A DNA stretch of 64,000 bases from an uncultured Hungatella sp. Lineage in GTDB: Bacteria > Bacillota > Clostridia > Lachnospirales > Lachnospiraceae. The DNA is taken from contig CAJUFP010000002.1 in NCBI GenBank assembly GCA_910585645.1, positions 44,255 through 108,254 of the forward strand, given 5' to 3'. Positions 33,237-42,954 of this stretch are shown here, in pieces. The stretch's first letter is position 1. Every line of letters starts with the position of its first letter. Below the pieces are notes generated by a model, which saw nothing but the letters and a program-made list of their open reading frames with translations, had not been told where the DNA came from and did not search any database. A program made the position numbers and the translations under genes.

Positions 33237-35259
33237 CCGTAAATAAATCCTCCACCCTCTCAATTCCCCCAGCTTTGGCATTCTTTAACCCAGGTTCTGA
33301 TTCTTCCTCCTTGGTCATATCTATCCATAACTGCGTCTCTATAAAATCTTCCATCTTCCCCTTGGCTCCTGAAGCCATTTTTGAATTCTTTTCATTATCT
33401 GCGAAAGGTTCCTTTTTCTCCTCTTTTCGAGGAAAGTCATCAGATTTATCAGCTTTTAGGGTAAAAATATTTTCTTGATTTCTTTTTCCCAGTTCTTCTC
33501 CAAACTCATTCTCCCTGTCTTCATTTTCCAATTCCCCCTTCCGCCACTCCGGCACATGGCTCTCCGTCTTCTCCAGCACCAGCTTTTTCGCCTCCGGGTG
33601 CCTGGAATAATCAAATTTTCTCACTTTCAACACCTTCTGCCCCCGGATAATCACAAGAGCCTGGTCCAACGGAAACCGAAGTACCTCATCCGGCAAAAGC
33701 AGCATACGCTTTCCCACAGAACTTGTCTCCGAATAGTCAGGCACATAGTCGCTCATACGCATGGAGCTTAAATTCTTCCGTATAGAAGCCACCCCCACAG
33801 TCACTTCACCGGAACGTCCGCTGAAATAAGTTGCCGTAGTCATATCATTGCACCCTAAAAACAGCGAAGTATCACACCCACCCAGAATCTCCTCCCACTG
33901 CCCATCCGGATACCGGTTCTGTAACTGAGGGATATTCTGGTACATAATACTCATGCCCAGATCCCGGCTCCTGGCCGTAGCCAGCTTTTTCTTAAAATCC
34001 GGCACCACCCCAATGTTGGGGAATTCATCCAAAATAAAGTGAACCGGAACCGGCAACTTCCGGCTCTCCTGCCGGTCCGCAAACCGCACCAGCTTGATAC
34101 ACAAGAATGACACAAACAATGTTGCCAGCACATCATAAGTGGAATCCTGATCTGAGGTAATACAAAAGTAAGCACACCTCTCCTTCCCCGGAAGGGTCAA
34201 ATCAAATTCCCGGTAACTGGTAATCTTCTGTACCTTCTCATTCTGCATAATCTGCAGCCGGGTTCCCAGCCCCAGAACCGCATTCCCCTTCACCTTATCC
34301 GCCTTAGAGAATAACCGGTACGGCCCCTTGGCCGGATGACTGGTAGGCAGATTATCAAAAATCCCGTCCAGTGCCTCCAGACTCTGATTGATCAGCAGCT
34401 TATACGCCTCCGCAAAGGTCCTGTCCTTCTCCTCATACTCATGATACACATATAGACAAAGCGCCTTTAACAAATCCATCTCCGTGTTGTCATAAAAATG
34501 GTCAAACTTGTCCGTAGTATTGCGGATCACCACGTCCACAAAGGTATCAATCAGCCCACCCCCGTCAATCTCCCCCAGACAATCCCAGGCGTCCGAATTG
34601 TCCAGGTTAATCAGATTCCACTGCCGCACCGTGTACCCCTGGTCTTTCAAGTACGCCGCCGTATCCTCATACAACTCCGACTTGGGATCAGTCACAAACA
34701 TACTCTCCCCACGTTTCACGCACTGGAGAATCATGTTCCTGGCAAATGCCCTGGACTTCATGGAACCCTGGGAACCACACACGGCGATATTTCGGTTCAG
34801 CCTGGAATCTCTGGGAAGACTTAATACATGTCCGGTCTTCAAATCCTGCCCCAAAATAATCCCATCCACCTGCCTCACATCCCTATCCTCACGGAGTATG
34901 ACCTTCCGCTCTGAATCCTTCATGTACCCTGCCGTCCCATAGGTTCCCAAGCTGGAATAGCTGAAATTCCGTTCCTCATCCATTCCCGCAAGGCCCCCTT
35001 TCTCACTCCGAAACAGAATCAATCCCGCAAAGACCAGGAACAGAAGCAGAGCCAAAAACGTGCATTTCCACCCTGTCACGGAAAACAGTGCCCCAAACAA
35101 ACACCGAAAGGGATTCAGGCTCACATTACCTGCGTCTGTCAAAATCTGCTTAAAGATTCCTCCTGCATACAGCGCCAGCAAAAACAATGCCCCAAGCCCA
35201 ATTACCAACTTTTTTCTCTCTGGCAATTCCTCTCTCCCCTTGTTTTCATGTCCTCCCAT
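33229..35259 (-). CDS. VirD4/TraG-type coupling protein
   Basis: A 676-aa protein. Two N-terminal membrane segments (about 18-40 and 62-84). Walker A GSQGSMKS (162-169), Walker B FILDEFPN (about 410). It brings relaxase-bound DNA to the secretion channel. The C-terminal 110 residues are charged and variable. RBS AAGAGGTG before ATG 35259. Part of the transfer operon. Confidence 0.9.
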   Translation of the reverse strand: MGGHENKGREELPERKKLVIGLGALFLLALYAGGIFKQILTDAGNVSLNPFRCLFGALFSVTGWKCTFLALLLFLVFAGLILFRSEKGGLAGMDEERNFSYSSLGTYGTAGYMKDSERKVILREDRDVRQVDGIILGQDLKTGHVLSLPRDSRLNRNIAVCGSQGSMKSRAFARNMILQCVKRGESMFVTDPKSELYEDTAAYLKDQGYTVRQWNLINLDNSDAWDCLGEIDGGGLIDTFVDVVIRNTTDKFDHFYDNTEMDLLKALCLYVYHEYEEKDRTFAEAYKLLINQSLEALDGIFDNLPTSHPAKGPYRLFSKADKVKGNAVLGLGTRLQIMQNEKVQKITSYREFDLTLPGKERCAYFCITSDQDSTYDVLATLFVSFLCIKLVRFADRQESRKLPVPVHFILDEFPNIGVVPDFKKKLATARSRDLGMSIMYQNIPQLQNRYPDGQWEEILGGCDTSLFLGCNDMTTATYFSGRSGEVTVGVASIRKNLSSMRMSDYVPDYSETSSVGKRMLLLPDEVLRFPLDQALVIIRGQKVLKVRKFDYSRHPEAKKLVLEKTESHVPEWRKGELENEDRENEFGEELGKRNQENIFTLKADKSDDFPRKEEKKEPFADNEKNSKMASGAKGKMEDFIETQLWIDMTKEEESEPGLKNAKAGGIERVEDLFTDE

Positions 35260-35439
35260 ATCTCACCTCTTCCTGCAAAATCAATATTGACACATGCCAT
35301 CTTGTCAGCATGCCTTCCAGCTGCAAAGCTCCGTCACACACATCCTTCCCTCATGGTATCGGCACGCACCACTGCGCGGTACCTGCCAAATCGTCAGAAC
35401 GCATTCCAGTTGTGAAACTCCGTTTCACAAGCGTTCTTC

Positions 35440-36621
35440 CTACGCAGCCCCCACCGAATGATACCGGTATAGGTTCCCGTAGTAAGTGCTGATTGTACTG
35501 GACGCATTGTAAAGCGCCGTAATCATCATCGCCCGAATATTCCGAATCTTCACCGCTGTTTCCGACATACACCGAAGGACATACTGGACATGAAACATGG
35601 TCAGGCTCTTATACCTCTCCTTCACTTCCGCCGCTTTCCGTTCCTCCCGGTTGACCCGGATTGTCCCTGCCGTAGAAGTCAGAACCTCTGAGGCGATCTC
35701 CACCAGTTCATCCAGTTCGTCCGTATCTTCCAGGTCATGTTTCAAAATGTCATACTCAATCTGTCTCTTAAATTCCTCCCTGATTCCCTGATAGGAAGAT
35801 AAGATAAGAGAATCTCTGTTGTAATCTCTGTTGTAATCTTTGTATGTAATCTCTGTATTTGTCCCCCTAAAACCTGCAACACACTTTTCTATATTTCGGA
35901 AATGGGTATCCCCGTTTTCGGTGGTATACCCCTCTTTCAGTAAGGCCTCCCCCTCATACTTCTCCATTCCATCATCAAATTTTTTCACCTCTGCTATTCT
36001 CTGTTCCTTTTTGCCGTCTCCCCCTTCCCTCTTATGCCCGTCCATTCTTCCGATTTCTATTCCAATTTCCTTGTACCCCGCTGCCTTCTCCCCATTCTTT
36101 CCCTCTCCTGCCTCTTTTTCCCCATATTCCGCCTTACCTTCTTCCCATCCATTTATCCTGCCTTTCCCTCCATCCAGTTCCCCATCCTCCGGAAATGTCA
36201 GCCGCTTCAATACCTCCACATCCAGAGCCAGAAACAGAACATTAGGAATGATAATCCCGCCCATATTCAATTTCCGAAAAACCCGCCTCACCACTCCCAG
36301 CTTTTCCAGTTCCACGATTGCATTGGAAGCGTCCCTCTTACTGATTCCAAACTGATCCGCGATCTGCTGGTAATTCCGCTGTAACAGATCCGCCTTAAAT
36401 TTCTTTTTATATCCCACGAGTTCCCCGGTTCCCTCACTCCGTACCTCCGCAGCGCGATACCAGTACACAATATCCGCAAGAATCACAATGGCATTCAAAT
36501 AGGGTTTCCCACTCTCTTTGCGGATTGTCTGATACCAGGCAGACGGAATCACATTCCCCGTTATCCGCATTTGACTAAGCTGGTCCACCGTTTCATTTCC
36601 TGTCCTGTAAATAGACTCCAT
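35440..36621 (-). CDS. Replication initiator-like winged-helix protein (DUF6017 C-terminus)
   Basis: A 393-aa protein with RBS GGAGAGGAG. The N-terminal half is a DnaD/RepA-like winged helix (QQIADQFGISKRDASNAIVE, LEKLGVVRRVFRKL). A disordered Glu/Lys/Gly stretch follows (about 160-230). The C-terminus (KRQIEYDILKHDLE to MITALYNASSTISTYYGNL) matches DUF6017. Such proteins start replication of plasmids and excised ICEs. Confidence 0.75.
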   Translation of the reverse strand: MESIYRTGNETVDQLSQMRITGNVIPSAWYQTIRKESGKPYLNAIVILADIVYWYRAAEVRSEGTGELVGYKKKFKADLLQRNYQQIADQFGISKRDASNAIVELEKLGVVRRVFRKLNMGGIIIPNVLFLALDVEVLKRLTFPEDGELDGGKGRINGWEEGKAEYGEKEAGEGKNGEKAAGYKEIGIEIGRMDGHKREGGDGKKEQRIAEVKKFDDGMEKYEGEALLKEGYTTENGDTHFRNIEKCVAGFRGTNTEITYKDYNRDYNRDSLILSSYQGIREEFKRQIEYDILKHDLEDTDELDELVEIASEVLTSTAGTIRVNREERKAAEVKERYKSLTMFHVQYVLRCMSETAVKIRNIRAMMITALYNASSTISTYYGNLYRYHSVGAA

Positions 36622-36670
36622 AAGATTCTCCTCTCCTTTTGTTCATTTCCATACGCTGTTTATTCCTGAT

Positions 36671-37789
36671 CTAAGATTCCCACCCCAGATACCGATACAC
36701 CTTCTCCGGCCGGATCGCCTCCACTTCAAACCATTCCCCCAAAACTTTCCTCACAGCCTCCGCCTGATAAGTAAAACAAAACACCCGGCCTCCTCTGGCC
36801 GCCCCCTGCGCCCGAATCCTTTTCAACTGCCACAATTCCAGCAGATAACAAAAATACACGTTCCGTCCATTCCCATCCGTCCCTGCCTCCAGCCCAAAAG
36901 GATTCTCCCGAACCTGAGAAAGCGCCCCACATAAAAACCTTCTCAGTTTCTCTCTCCTTTCCCCACTGCACAGAAGCCGTACCTGCACCATCGCTTCCTT
37001 TACCAGAGGGACAAAATAAATACGCTCATAAGTTTCATCCACCTGATAAAGATTCCCCTTCAGTCCCCCGTCACTTCCAAGAATCCTTCCCAGCATATCC
37101 ATATCCCTCCCCATCATCACAGCCCCATAAAGCCTGGTCTCTCCAAACCCAAACCTCCGAAACCGCATTTCCACCCGGCTCCTCAGATTCCTCTCAATCT
37201 TCGGTGTCCACTTCATCAGACTATCCATAGTGTTATAAACCACAAAAGCCCCATCCCCCACCAAAATTCCACAAGCACGGGACCCGGATACCTCCTTGTC
37301 CGTCTCCAGCTTCCACTCCGCCGTCCCATAGTATGCCCCAATCTTATTATCTTTGTTCCCTTCTCCCATCCCCCGCGAAAGAGACGGAGAAAGATAGAGC
37401 CCAGGGAACAGCACCGGCTTGTCACTGACAAAAACCCCAATCCCCATCCGGTAAAAATAAATCCACACCATGCTCATACGGTGGAGCCGGAGCCGCTTAT
37501 CCGGCTCACTCTTTACATGGTTCGTTGCCCCAGAACCGGAAAGAAACAGCCCCACATCCTCCCTATATCTTTCCAGAAGATACCTCTTCCCCTTCGCCCG
37601 CAGCAGATATCCCCGTATCCCGTCCTTACTCCGAAGCTTGATCTCCCCATCCCTTTTCAGCCTGGTAAGAAGAGCCGCCCCATACTCTTTAGAGCCAGCC
37701 GCCTCCCCCATCCAGTCCGCCGGTATCTCCCCGCTTACCGCCGCCAATAAAAGCACCTCATCCCGTTTCTCCCTTCTTCTCACGACCAC
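36671..37789 (-). CDS. Replication-relaxation family protein
   Basis: A 372-aa protein starting at GTG 37789 or 37783, after GAGGGGTG. The N-terminal winged helix (YGAALLTRLKRDGEIKLRSK, DGIRGYLLRAKGKRYLLE) and the later beta-rich part fit the Replic_Relax family, thought to act in plasmid replication and DNA relaxation. Next to the replication initiator gene. In the absence of an intact relaxase here it may assist oriT processing (inference). Confidence 0.65.
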   Translation of the reverse strand: MVVRRREKRDEVLLLAAVSGEIPADWMGEAAGSKEYGAALLTRLKRDGEIKLRSKDGIRGYLLRAKGKRYLLERYREDVGLFLSGSGATNHVKSEPDKRLRLHRMSMVWIYFYRMGIGVFVSDKPVLFPGLYLSPSLSRGMGEGNKDNKIGAYYGTAEWKLETDKEVSGSRACGILVGDGAFVVYNTMDSLMKWTPKIERNLRSRVEMRFRRFGFGETRLYGAVMMGRDMDMLGRILGSDGGLKGNLYQVDETYERIYFVPLVKEAMVQVRLLCSGERREKLRRFLCGALSQVRENPFGLEAGTDGNGRNVYFCYLLELWQLKRIRAQGAARGGRVFCFTYQAEAVRKVLGEWFEVEAIRPEKVYRYLGWES

Positions 37790-37905
37790 CCCTCATTTCT
37801 TTCCGTAATGTTCTATTTTCTACCCTATTGGCTCTATCCCTGGGTAACTTTTCCCCCTTATCAACTCCCAACTTTTACATGAAACACGGCATTTTTTGAC
37901 AACTC

Positions 37906-38580
37906 TTACCCTGTCGATTTTTCCCATCTTCGAAAACTCTCATTTTTCGATACCCCATTTCCCCTATAAAACGCCTTAACCCAATCCCCAAACAGCCCCT
38001 TATCCATAAGAAACACCTCCGTCCAGTCCCTGTCTCCCATGACCGTGGTGTGGTAAGTATCCAGATACAATCCCCCGTCAGACTCCAGGAAAAAAGTCCC
38101 CAGAGCGTCCACCACCTGCTTCTCCTCAATGTTGTCATGATCCCTCACCCGGACCTCCGGCTTCCCCTTGTCATAAACATGACAGAAACAAACCACCGCC
38201 TCTTTAAAAGCCGGAATCTCCAGCCCCTCCTTCCCTCTCTCCCCACACCACTTCTCCATAGCCAGAAACAGAGGCTGGTAAATATAATCCGTATACTTGC
38301 TTTTCCTGTGAGGCAAAAGAAACGGCAGCTCCGCCCTCAAAATCCCCTTCTCATATCCAATCGTAATCCAATGACTCCGTATCAATCTCTCCCGGTAATC
38401 CCTCTGCCTCTCCGGCTCCGCCACGCTCTCCATTACTAACCGCCTAAGTTTTTCCGTCAATCTCTCCGCACAAAGGGAAGCCTTCTCCACTTCCTCCCCA
38501 TATCTTCCATACTGAAAATCCGAGGCAAAACGCTCATAAGCCGCCTTAATCCCCCCTGCCTCCGCCAGATGTTCCTGCAT
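37906..38580 (-). CDS. ICE protein, DUF6100-like
   Basis: A 224-aa cytosolic protein of the transfer region. The N-terminal helices (RLTEKLRRLVMESV) are followed by HWITIGYEKGILRAELPFLL and a C-terminal HDNIEEKQVVDALGTFF block. This matches my memory of DUF6100 proteins of Clostridia ICEs; function unknown. Overlaps the upstream gene by 35 bp. Confidence 0.55.
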   Translation of the reverse strand: MQEHLAEAGGIKAAYERFASDFQYGRYGEEVEKASLCAERLTEKLRRLVMESVAEPERQRDYRERLIRSHWITIGYEKGILRAELPFLLPHRKSKYTDYIYQPLFLAMEKWCGERGKEGLEIPAFKEAVVCFCHVYDKGKPEVRVRDHDNIEEKQVVDALGTFFLESDGGLYLDTYHTTVMGDRDWTEVFLMDKGLFGDWVKAFYRGNGVSKNESFRRWEKSTG

Positions 38581-39184
38581 AATCCCCGCCAGTTTCTGAG
38601 CCTCCTTCAGCCGGTCCCCGGCCAGCCCCTGGGCCTCCGTTCTTCTCTCTCTTTCGATAATATTCCACCTCCCCGCTATCTCTCACCAGACAGAATCCCA
38701 CTACATCCGGTATCTGAATCTGCCCCATTAACTTCTTATCCTCTATGACCACGATATGCCTTCCCTCCGGCCTCCTCATTTTCCCATAAATCCCATTCAC
38801 TAACTTCACATCCCCAATCCCCACATACAAGATGTCATAAATCTCCCCGCTGTCAAAAAACACGATCCGCACCGGAAAGTCCTCCCTCTGCGCCAGAAAA
38901 TGCCCCTCTATCTTCCTTTTCCCCACCATATCCCCAAGCACCCACAAAGCCCGTATTGTCCCCTCATCCTTCACGGAATACGCAAACCCGCTGGAAGAGA
39001 CCAGCCCCGTATAGGGATTGCGGAAAATCTGCCGGTTCTTCTCCAGTCTCCTCATGGCCCTTATCACCCCGGTTCTCTCCCCCGGAAAAAACAGTTCCAC
39101 CTGCCCCAGCTCCATGACGTTATACTTCCGTATCAAATCCAGAACCTTCCCCGACATCTCCTCCGGGTTCCGGTATGTATCCAT
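38546..39184 (-). CDS. ICE protein, DUF5697-like
   Basis: Start ATG 39184, behind AGGAGGTG; 212 aa. The N-terminal winged helix (KYNVMELGQVELFFPGERTG, VIRAMRRLEKNRQIFRNPYT) and the VIEDKKLMGQIQIPDVVGFC segment fit DUF5697. The last 35 residues are Gly-rich and encoded in the overlap with the next gene. Probably a DNA-binding accessory factor. Confidence 0.55.
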   Translation of the reverse strand: MDTYRNPEEMSGKVLDLIRKYNVMELGQVELFFPGERTGVIRAMRRLEKNRQIFRNPYTGLVSSSGFAYSVKDEGTIRALWVLGDMVGKRKIEGHFLAQREDFPVRIVFFDSGEIYDILYVGIGDVKLVNGIYGKMRRPEGRHIVVIEDKKLMGQIQIPDVVGFCLVRDSGEVEYYRKREKNGGPGAGRGPAEGGSETGGDYAGTSGGGRGD

Positions 39185-39267
39185 AATTTTTCTCACCTCC
39201 TGCCACTTCTCTCTTGTTCCGTTCTCCCTTGTCCTGATTCACCATGAAACACTTATGTCCATTCCAC

Positions 39268-42099
39268 TTATTCTCCACCACTCTGTCTCTTCCCATAAGC
39301 CCCACTCCCAAACCTTGCCAGTCTCTCCTTTAGCTCCTTCAAATCCTTCCTATCTGTAGTAATCAAATCTTTCTCCAACTGACTTGCCTTAAACTCCAAC
39401 GTCAAATTGTTACTGTTCGTAGAAATCATCCCCTTCCCCCTCTCAAAATGCACAATCTCCATCCGCTCCGCCTCCGACAAATGAAGAAGCTCCTGCACCT
39501 TCTTCGCCTCATCATTCTCCAAATTCAGAACCACCTTCGTCTTGCAGGCATTAATAATCCCCCTCCCATACTTCCCGTCCTTCAGCGCCATAAAATCCGA
39601 CAAATCCTGGGTAGCGCACACCGCCGAGCCACCATACCCCCGGATAATCTTAAAAATCTCCAGCACATACTCCGCCGCCAGTTCATTGGAAGACGCCCCA
39701 ATCAACTGCCACACCTCATCCAGAAACACCGCCTTCTCCACTGTCCGGTCCTCCTTCACCTTGGACCACACATAATCCAGAGCCACAAACATCCCCACCG
39801 GCAGCAGATCCCCGGTCAACTCCGAAATATCCAGCACTACATACTTATTCCCCAAATCCACATTGGTCTGCTGATTAAAACTGGAAGCCGACCCATGAAC
39901 CAGTCGGTTCACAATATTGGCCATCCGCCTGGTCTCCGGCTTCTCGCAAAGAATCTCATACACATCCCCCAAAACCGGCATTTCCCTATACCTCCCCTCA
40001 CTCCCAGGTTCCAACAGCGTCCCATTCTCATGGGTAATTCCCTTCCGGTAATACGCCGTCACCAAAGCCTCATCCAAAAGCTGCTTCTCCTCATGGTCCA
40101 TATCCGGCACCAAAAGAGAAAAGAAAATATGCAAATCCTGAATCTTCGCTGCCAATTCCGACCTCTCCAGCACCGCCCCGTCCAGCAAATCACTGGCCTC
40201 CTGATCCCGCTTCCGTATCTCCATCACATTGATACAATTAGCCGAAGCCGAAGAAATCTTAATAAACTCCCCTCCGATATTCGTGCAGGCCCTGGCAAAC
40301 TCATGCCCCTTGTCCGGCGCAATAATAAACACCTGAATCTTTTTCCTTCTCATACGCAGCGCCATCAGCTGCAGCAAAAATGTCTTCCCCGCCCCCGTAG
40401 TCCCCATAATAGAAATGTTGGCATTCTTGTAAACCGCCGAATTAAAAATATCCACGATCACCAGAGAACTGTTTGCCGTATTCACCCCCATAAGAATCCC
40501 GTTCCTGTCCGACATCTCAAAAGACGTAAACGGATAACAGCTTGCCGCCCCGGAAGTCAGCACATTCCGTTTCGACCTCTCATAAATACTCCTGTCCAAA
40601 TCCAGCAGCGGCAGCGCCGACCGAAACCCCTGCTCCTCCTTAAACACGCAGGAAACCGTGTCCATATCCTGGGCATTCAGCAGCTTTTTCATCTCCTTCA
40701 CCCGCCACTCCACCTCCCTGGCACTGTACCCCGTCACCGTCACCAGCACACACAGATAATAAAACTCCTCACTGGAAGACAGCCCGTTCTTCAAGTAATA
40801 CCCCGCCTGAATGGACTCCGCCAGGTCATCAAAATCCGAGTTGGTATCCGAAGCATCCTTAATCTTGGACCGGTTCAGCCGTATCCGCCTCCCAATCCTC
40901 TCCAAAGTCTTCCCCTTGTCCTGCCTGTATAAAAACAAGTCCACATCAATCCCCTCCCCGGCGTTAATCAGCAACGACATCCACCCCGCCGGAACCCGGA
41001 ACCGGTAACGCCCCGAAGGAATAAACAGATAGGAGTGGTACACCCCGTCCAGCACCACATAATTCCCATGCCGGAAATCCATTTCCCTTGGAGCCACGCA
41101 CTCCCCAATAGGAATCCTCCCCACGCTCTCCTCCCCGTTCTCCCGAAAATACCACTCCGCCACCTGATTTAACCTCTCCCCAAATCCCACGGTCTGGCTG
41201 GATTTCCGATTCAAAAGGGTATAAAGAAGCTCCGCCGTCTCCACCGTAGGATTCTCCGAAAGAACCACTTCATTCCCACACTGGTACAGATACTTTTTCG
41301 CCGTCTGGGCATAAGAATTCAAAAGCCCCACAGCCTCCTTCTCCCCCTTCCGGGCTTCCACCTGAAACACCAGAAAAAACCGCCTGGTCACCGCCTCCCT
41401 ATACCCCACGGTACACAAAAGCTCCCCATAGTCCTGCTGTAACATCCGGCACCTCTCATCCGTCTCAGTCCTCATATCCTCCCGCAGATCCTCCAGATAC
41501 CCGGAAATATCCGCCTTTTTAGAAACCGACTTCATCTGCAGCTGGGGCGGCGCAATCTTCAAATACCCCATAAACGAATAGATAATGTTCCTCTGCTCCC
41601 CCGCACTCCGGTGAAGGAAATTAATAGGCAGCACCTCCAGGATCTTCACATACCTGCCGTCCTCCGTGTAAATGATTCCCTCCTTGATCGCCTTAATGGG
41701 AATCTCTTTGCCAGCCCTGGTAAAAGGCAGGTCATACAGCATTCCTTTTTCCCTTTCCTTATGAACTGCCCCGCCTGTTCTGCCCCTTCGCCCCCTTCTC
41801 TCCGCCTTTTCCGCCCTGCTTCCTGCCCGATTTTTCCTTTCTCTCCTTAGGTCCCTCTCCACCCGCTTAAGTTCCCGTTTCCACTGCCGCCTCTGCTCTG
41901 CCAGTTTCCTTTTCTCCTCCGAACTTTCCTTTTCCCTGGTCTTTTCTTCTTGTCCCTTTTCCTCCTGGTGCTTTCCTTCCTGCCCCTTTTCTTCCCTGCT
42001 CCATTCCTTCCAGCTTTCTCTACCCGTTTTTTCCTTCATAGCCACTGCGCCTTTCCGATTTACCGCTTTCCTATTTTCCCAGACTGTCTCTCTTATCAT
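39268..42099 (-). CDS. VirB4-type conjugation ATPase
   Basis: A 943-aa protein. The first 115 residues are a highly charged Lys/Glu/Arg extension (EEKGQEGKHQEEKGQEEK), absent in ordinary VirB4. Then comes the VirB4 N-domain, Walker A GTTGAGKT (566-573) and Walker B KAVFLDEVW. It powers pilus or channel assembly. Overlaps the PrgI gene by 29 bp. Confidence 0.9.
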   Translation of the reverse strand: MIRETVWENRKAVNRKGAVAMKEKTGRESWKEWSREEKGQEGKHQEEKGQEEKTREKESSEEKRKLAEQRRQWKRELKRVERDLRRERKNRAGSRAEKAERRGRRGRTGGAVHKEREKGMLYDLPFTRAGKEIPIKAIKEGIIYTEDGRYVKILEVLPINFLHRSAGEQRNIIYSFMGYLKIAPPQLQMKSVSKKADISGYLEDLREDMRTETDERCRMLQQDYGELLCTVGYREAVTRRFFLVFQVEARKGEKEAVGLLNSYAQTAKKYLYQCGNEVVLSENPTVETAELLYTLLNRKSSQTVGFGERLNQVAEWYFRENGEESVGRIPIGECVAPREMDFRHGNYVVLDGVYHSYLFIPSGRYRFRVPAGWMSLLINAGEGIDVDLFLYRQDKGKTLERIGRRIRLNRSKIKDASDTNSDFDDLAESIQAGYYLKNGLSSSEEFYYLCVLVTVTGYSAREVEWRVKEMKKLLNAQDMDTVSCVFKEEQGFRSALPLLDLDRSIYERSKRNVLTSGAASCYPFTSFEMSDRNGILMGVNTANSSLVIVDIFNSAVYKNANISIMGTTGAGKTFLLQLMALRMRRKKIQVFIIAPDKGHEFARACTNIGGEFIKISSASANCINVMEIRKRDQEASDLLDGAVLERSELAAKIQDLHIFFSLLVPDMDHEEKQLLDEALVTAYYRKGITHENGTLLEPGSEGRYREMPVLGDVYEILCEKPETRRMANIVNRLVHGSASSFNQQTNVDLGNKYVVLDISELTGDLLPVGMFVALDYVWSKVKEDRTVEKAVFLDEVWQLIGASSNELAAEYVLEIFKIIRGYGGSAVCATQDLSDFMALKDGKYGRGIINACKTKVVLNLENDEAKKVQELLHLSEAERMEIVHFERGKGMISTNSNNLTLEFKASQLEKDLITTDRKDLKELKERLARFGSGAYGKRQSGGE

Positions 42100-42481
42100 G
42101 TCGGCCCTCTTCCTTTTTTCGTTCCCTCACCTTCTGATCCCTCCTTTTCCTCCGGTTCTGCTCCATCCGGTAACGCTCATCTGGCGGCCCCAGATACCTT
42201 CTTTGCTTCACATACTGAAAAAAGCTGCCAATAAACCCAAACAGACTCTCCCCCTGCACCCCAATCACGCTTAAAATCACCACCGGAACCAGAACAATCA
42301 TGCCAATGTACATCTTTACCCTTGCCGTTGTATTCAGCGACAACAGAACCGGCAAAAGAATCAGCAGAATCACCCCTGCCTCCACCGCATTCCTTGTCTT
42401 AATCCGCCCGGACAGCAACGTCCCCTCCTCAGCAAAATTAGGGGGTATGGTATAAATGTCAATCCGGTCTTCCTGCTCCAT
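42071..42481 (-). CDS. PrgI-family (VirB3-like) membrane protein
   Basis: Start ATG 42481, behind GAGGGTG; 136 aa. IYTIPPNFAEEGTLLSGRIK is the PrgI signature. Two membrane segments follow (AGVILLILLPVLLSLN, MYIGMIVLVPVVILSVIG). The C-terminal tail is basic. It sits ahead of virB4, the normal VirB3-VirB4 order. Confidence 0.8.
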   Translation of the reverse strand: MEQEDRIDIYTIPPNFAEEGTLLSGRIKTRNAVEAGVILLILLPVLLSLNTTARVKMYIGMIVLVPVVILSVIGVQGESLFGFIGSFFQYVKQRRYLGPPDERYRMEQNRRKRRDQKVRERKKEEGRHDKRDSLGK

Positions 42482-42553
42482 TAAATTCACCCTCTTTCCC
42501 CAAAAACAATCCTATCTCAATAAACAGCAGTCCCTTTTATGTCAAATTCTTTA

Positions 42554-42582
42554 TTGAAATTTCCCCCTATACAGCATACAAT
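42554..42582 (+). promoter_or_regulatory. Promoter of the Phd-like antitoxin gene
   Basis: TTGAAA (42,554-42,559), 17-bp spacer, TACAAT (42,577-42,582), opposite to the transfer operon. Confidence 0.6.
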
Positions 42583-42617
42583 AGTATTTATCAAATCCAT
42601 TCCAGGAGATATTCCCT

Positions 42618-42941
42618 ATGGTATTTTCAGCCAATCAATCACAGAACATTGTCCCTATTACACAATTCGACTGTGGCAAGGCTCCCCAGATTTTCGATCA
42701 GCTTCACTCCAAGCGTCATTTAACTGTACTAAAAAATGATCAGCCCGTTGCAGTCATTCTCTCCCTTGAAGAATATACCCGCCTAATGGAGATTGAGGAA
42801 AACTACTCACTCCTTCTGGAAGCCAACAGGCGCATGGAAGAAGGCCGTGGAAAACGTACCCTCTCTTTCCAATCAGTCATGGACGCTTTAGGACTTAGCG
42901 AAGCAGAACTTGAAGAAACCATAGACACACAAATTCAATAG
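42618..42941 (+). CDS. Orphan Phd/YefM-family antitoxin
   Basis: A 107-aa protein. PITQFDCGKAPQIFDQLHSK, then RHLTVLKNDQPVAVILSLEE, fits the Phd/YefM DNA-binding fold. The C-terminal helices would cover a toxin. No toxin gene lies beside it. It is the only plus-strand gene inside the transfer operon, with its own promoter. Confidence 0.75.
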   Translation: MVFSANQSQNIVPITQFDCGKAPQIFDQLHSKRHLTVLKNDQPVAVILSLEEYTRLMEIEENYSLLLEANRRMEEGRGKRTLSFQSVMDALGLSEAELEETIDTQIQ

Positions 42942-42954
42942 CCAGGTATCCCTG

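Noticed and set aside
39448..40932. 494-codon plus-strand open frame
   Set aside because: Antisense of the well-supported virB4 gene; no RBS and His/Pro/Leu-rich composition typical of a shadow frame.
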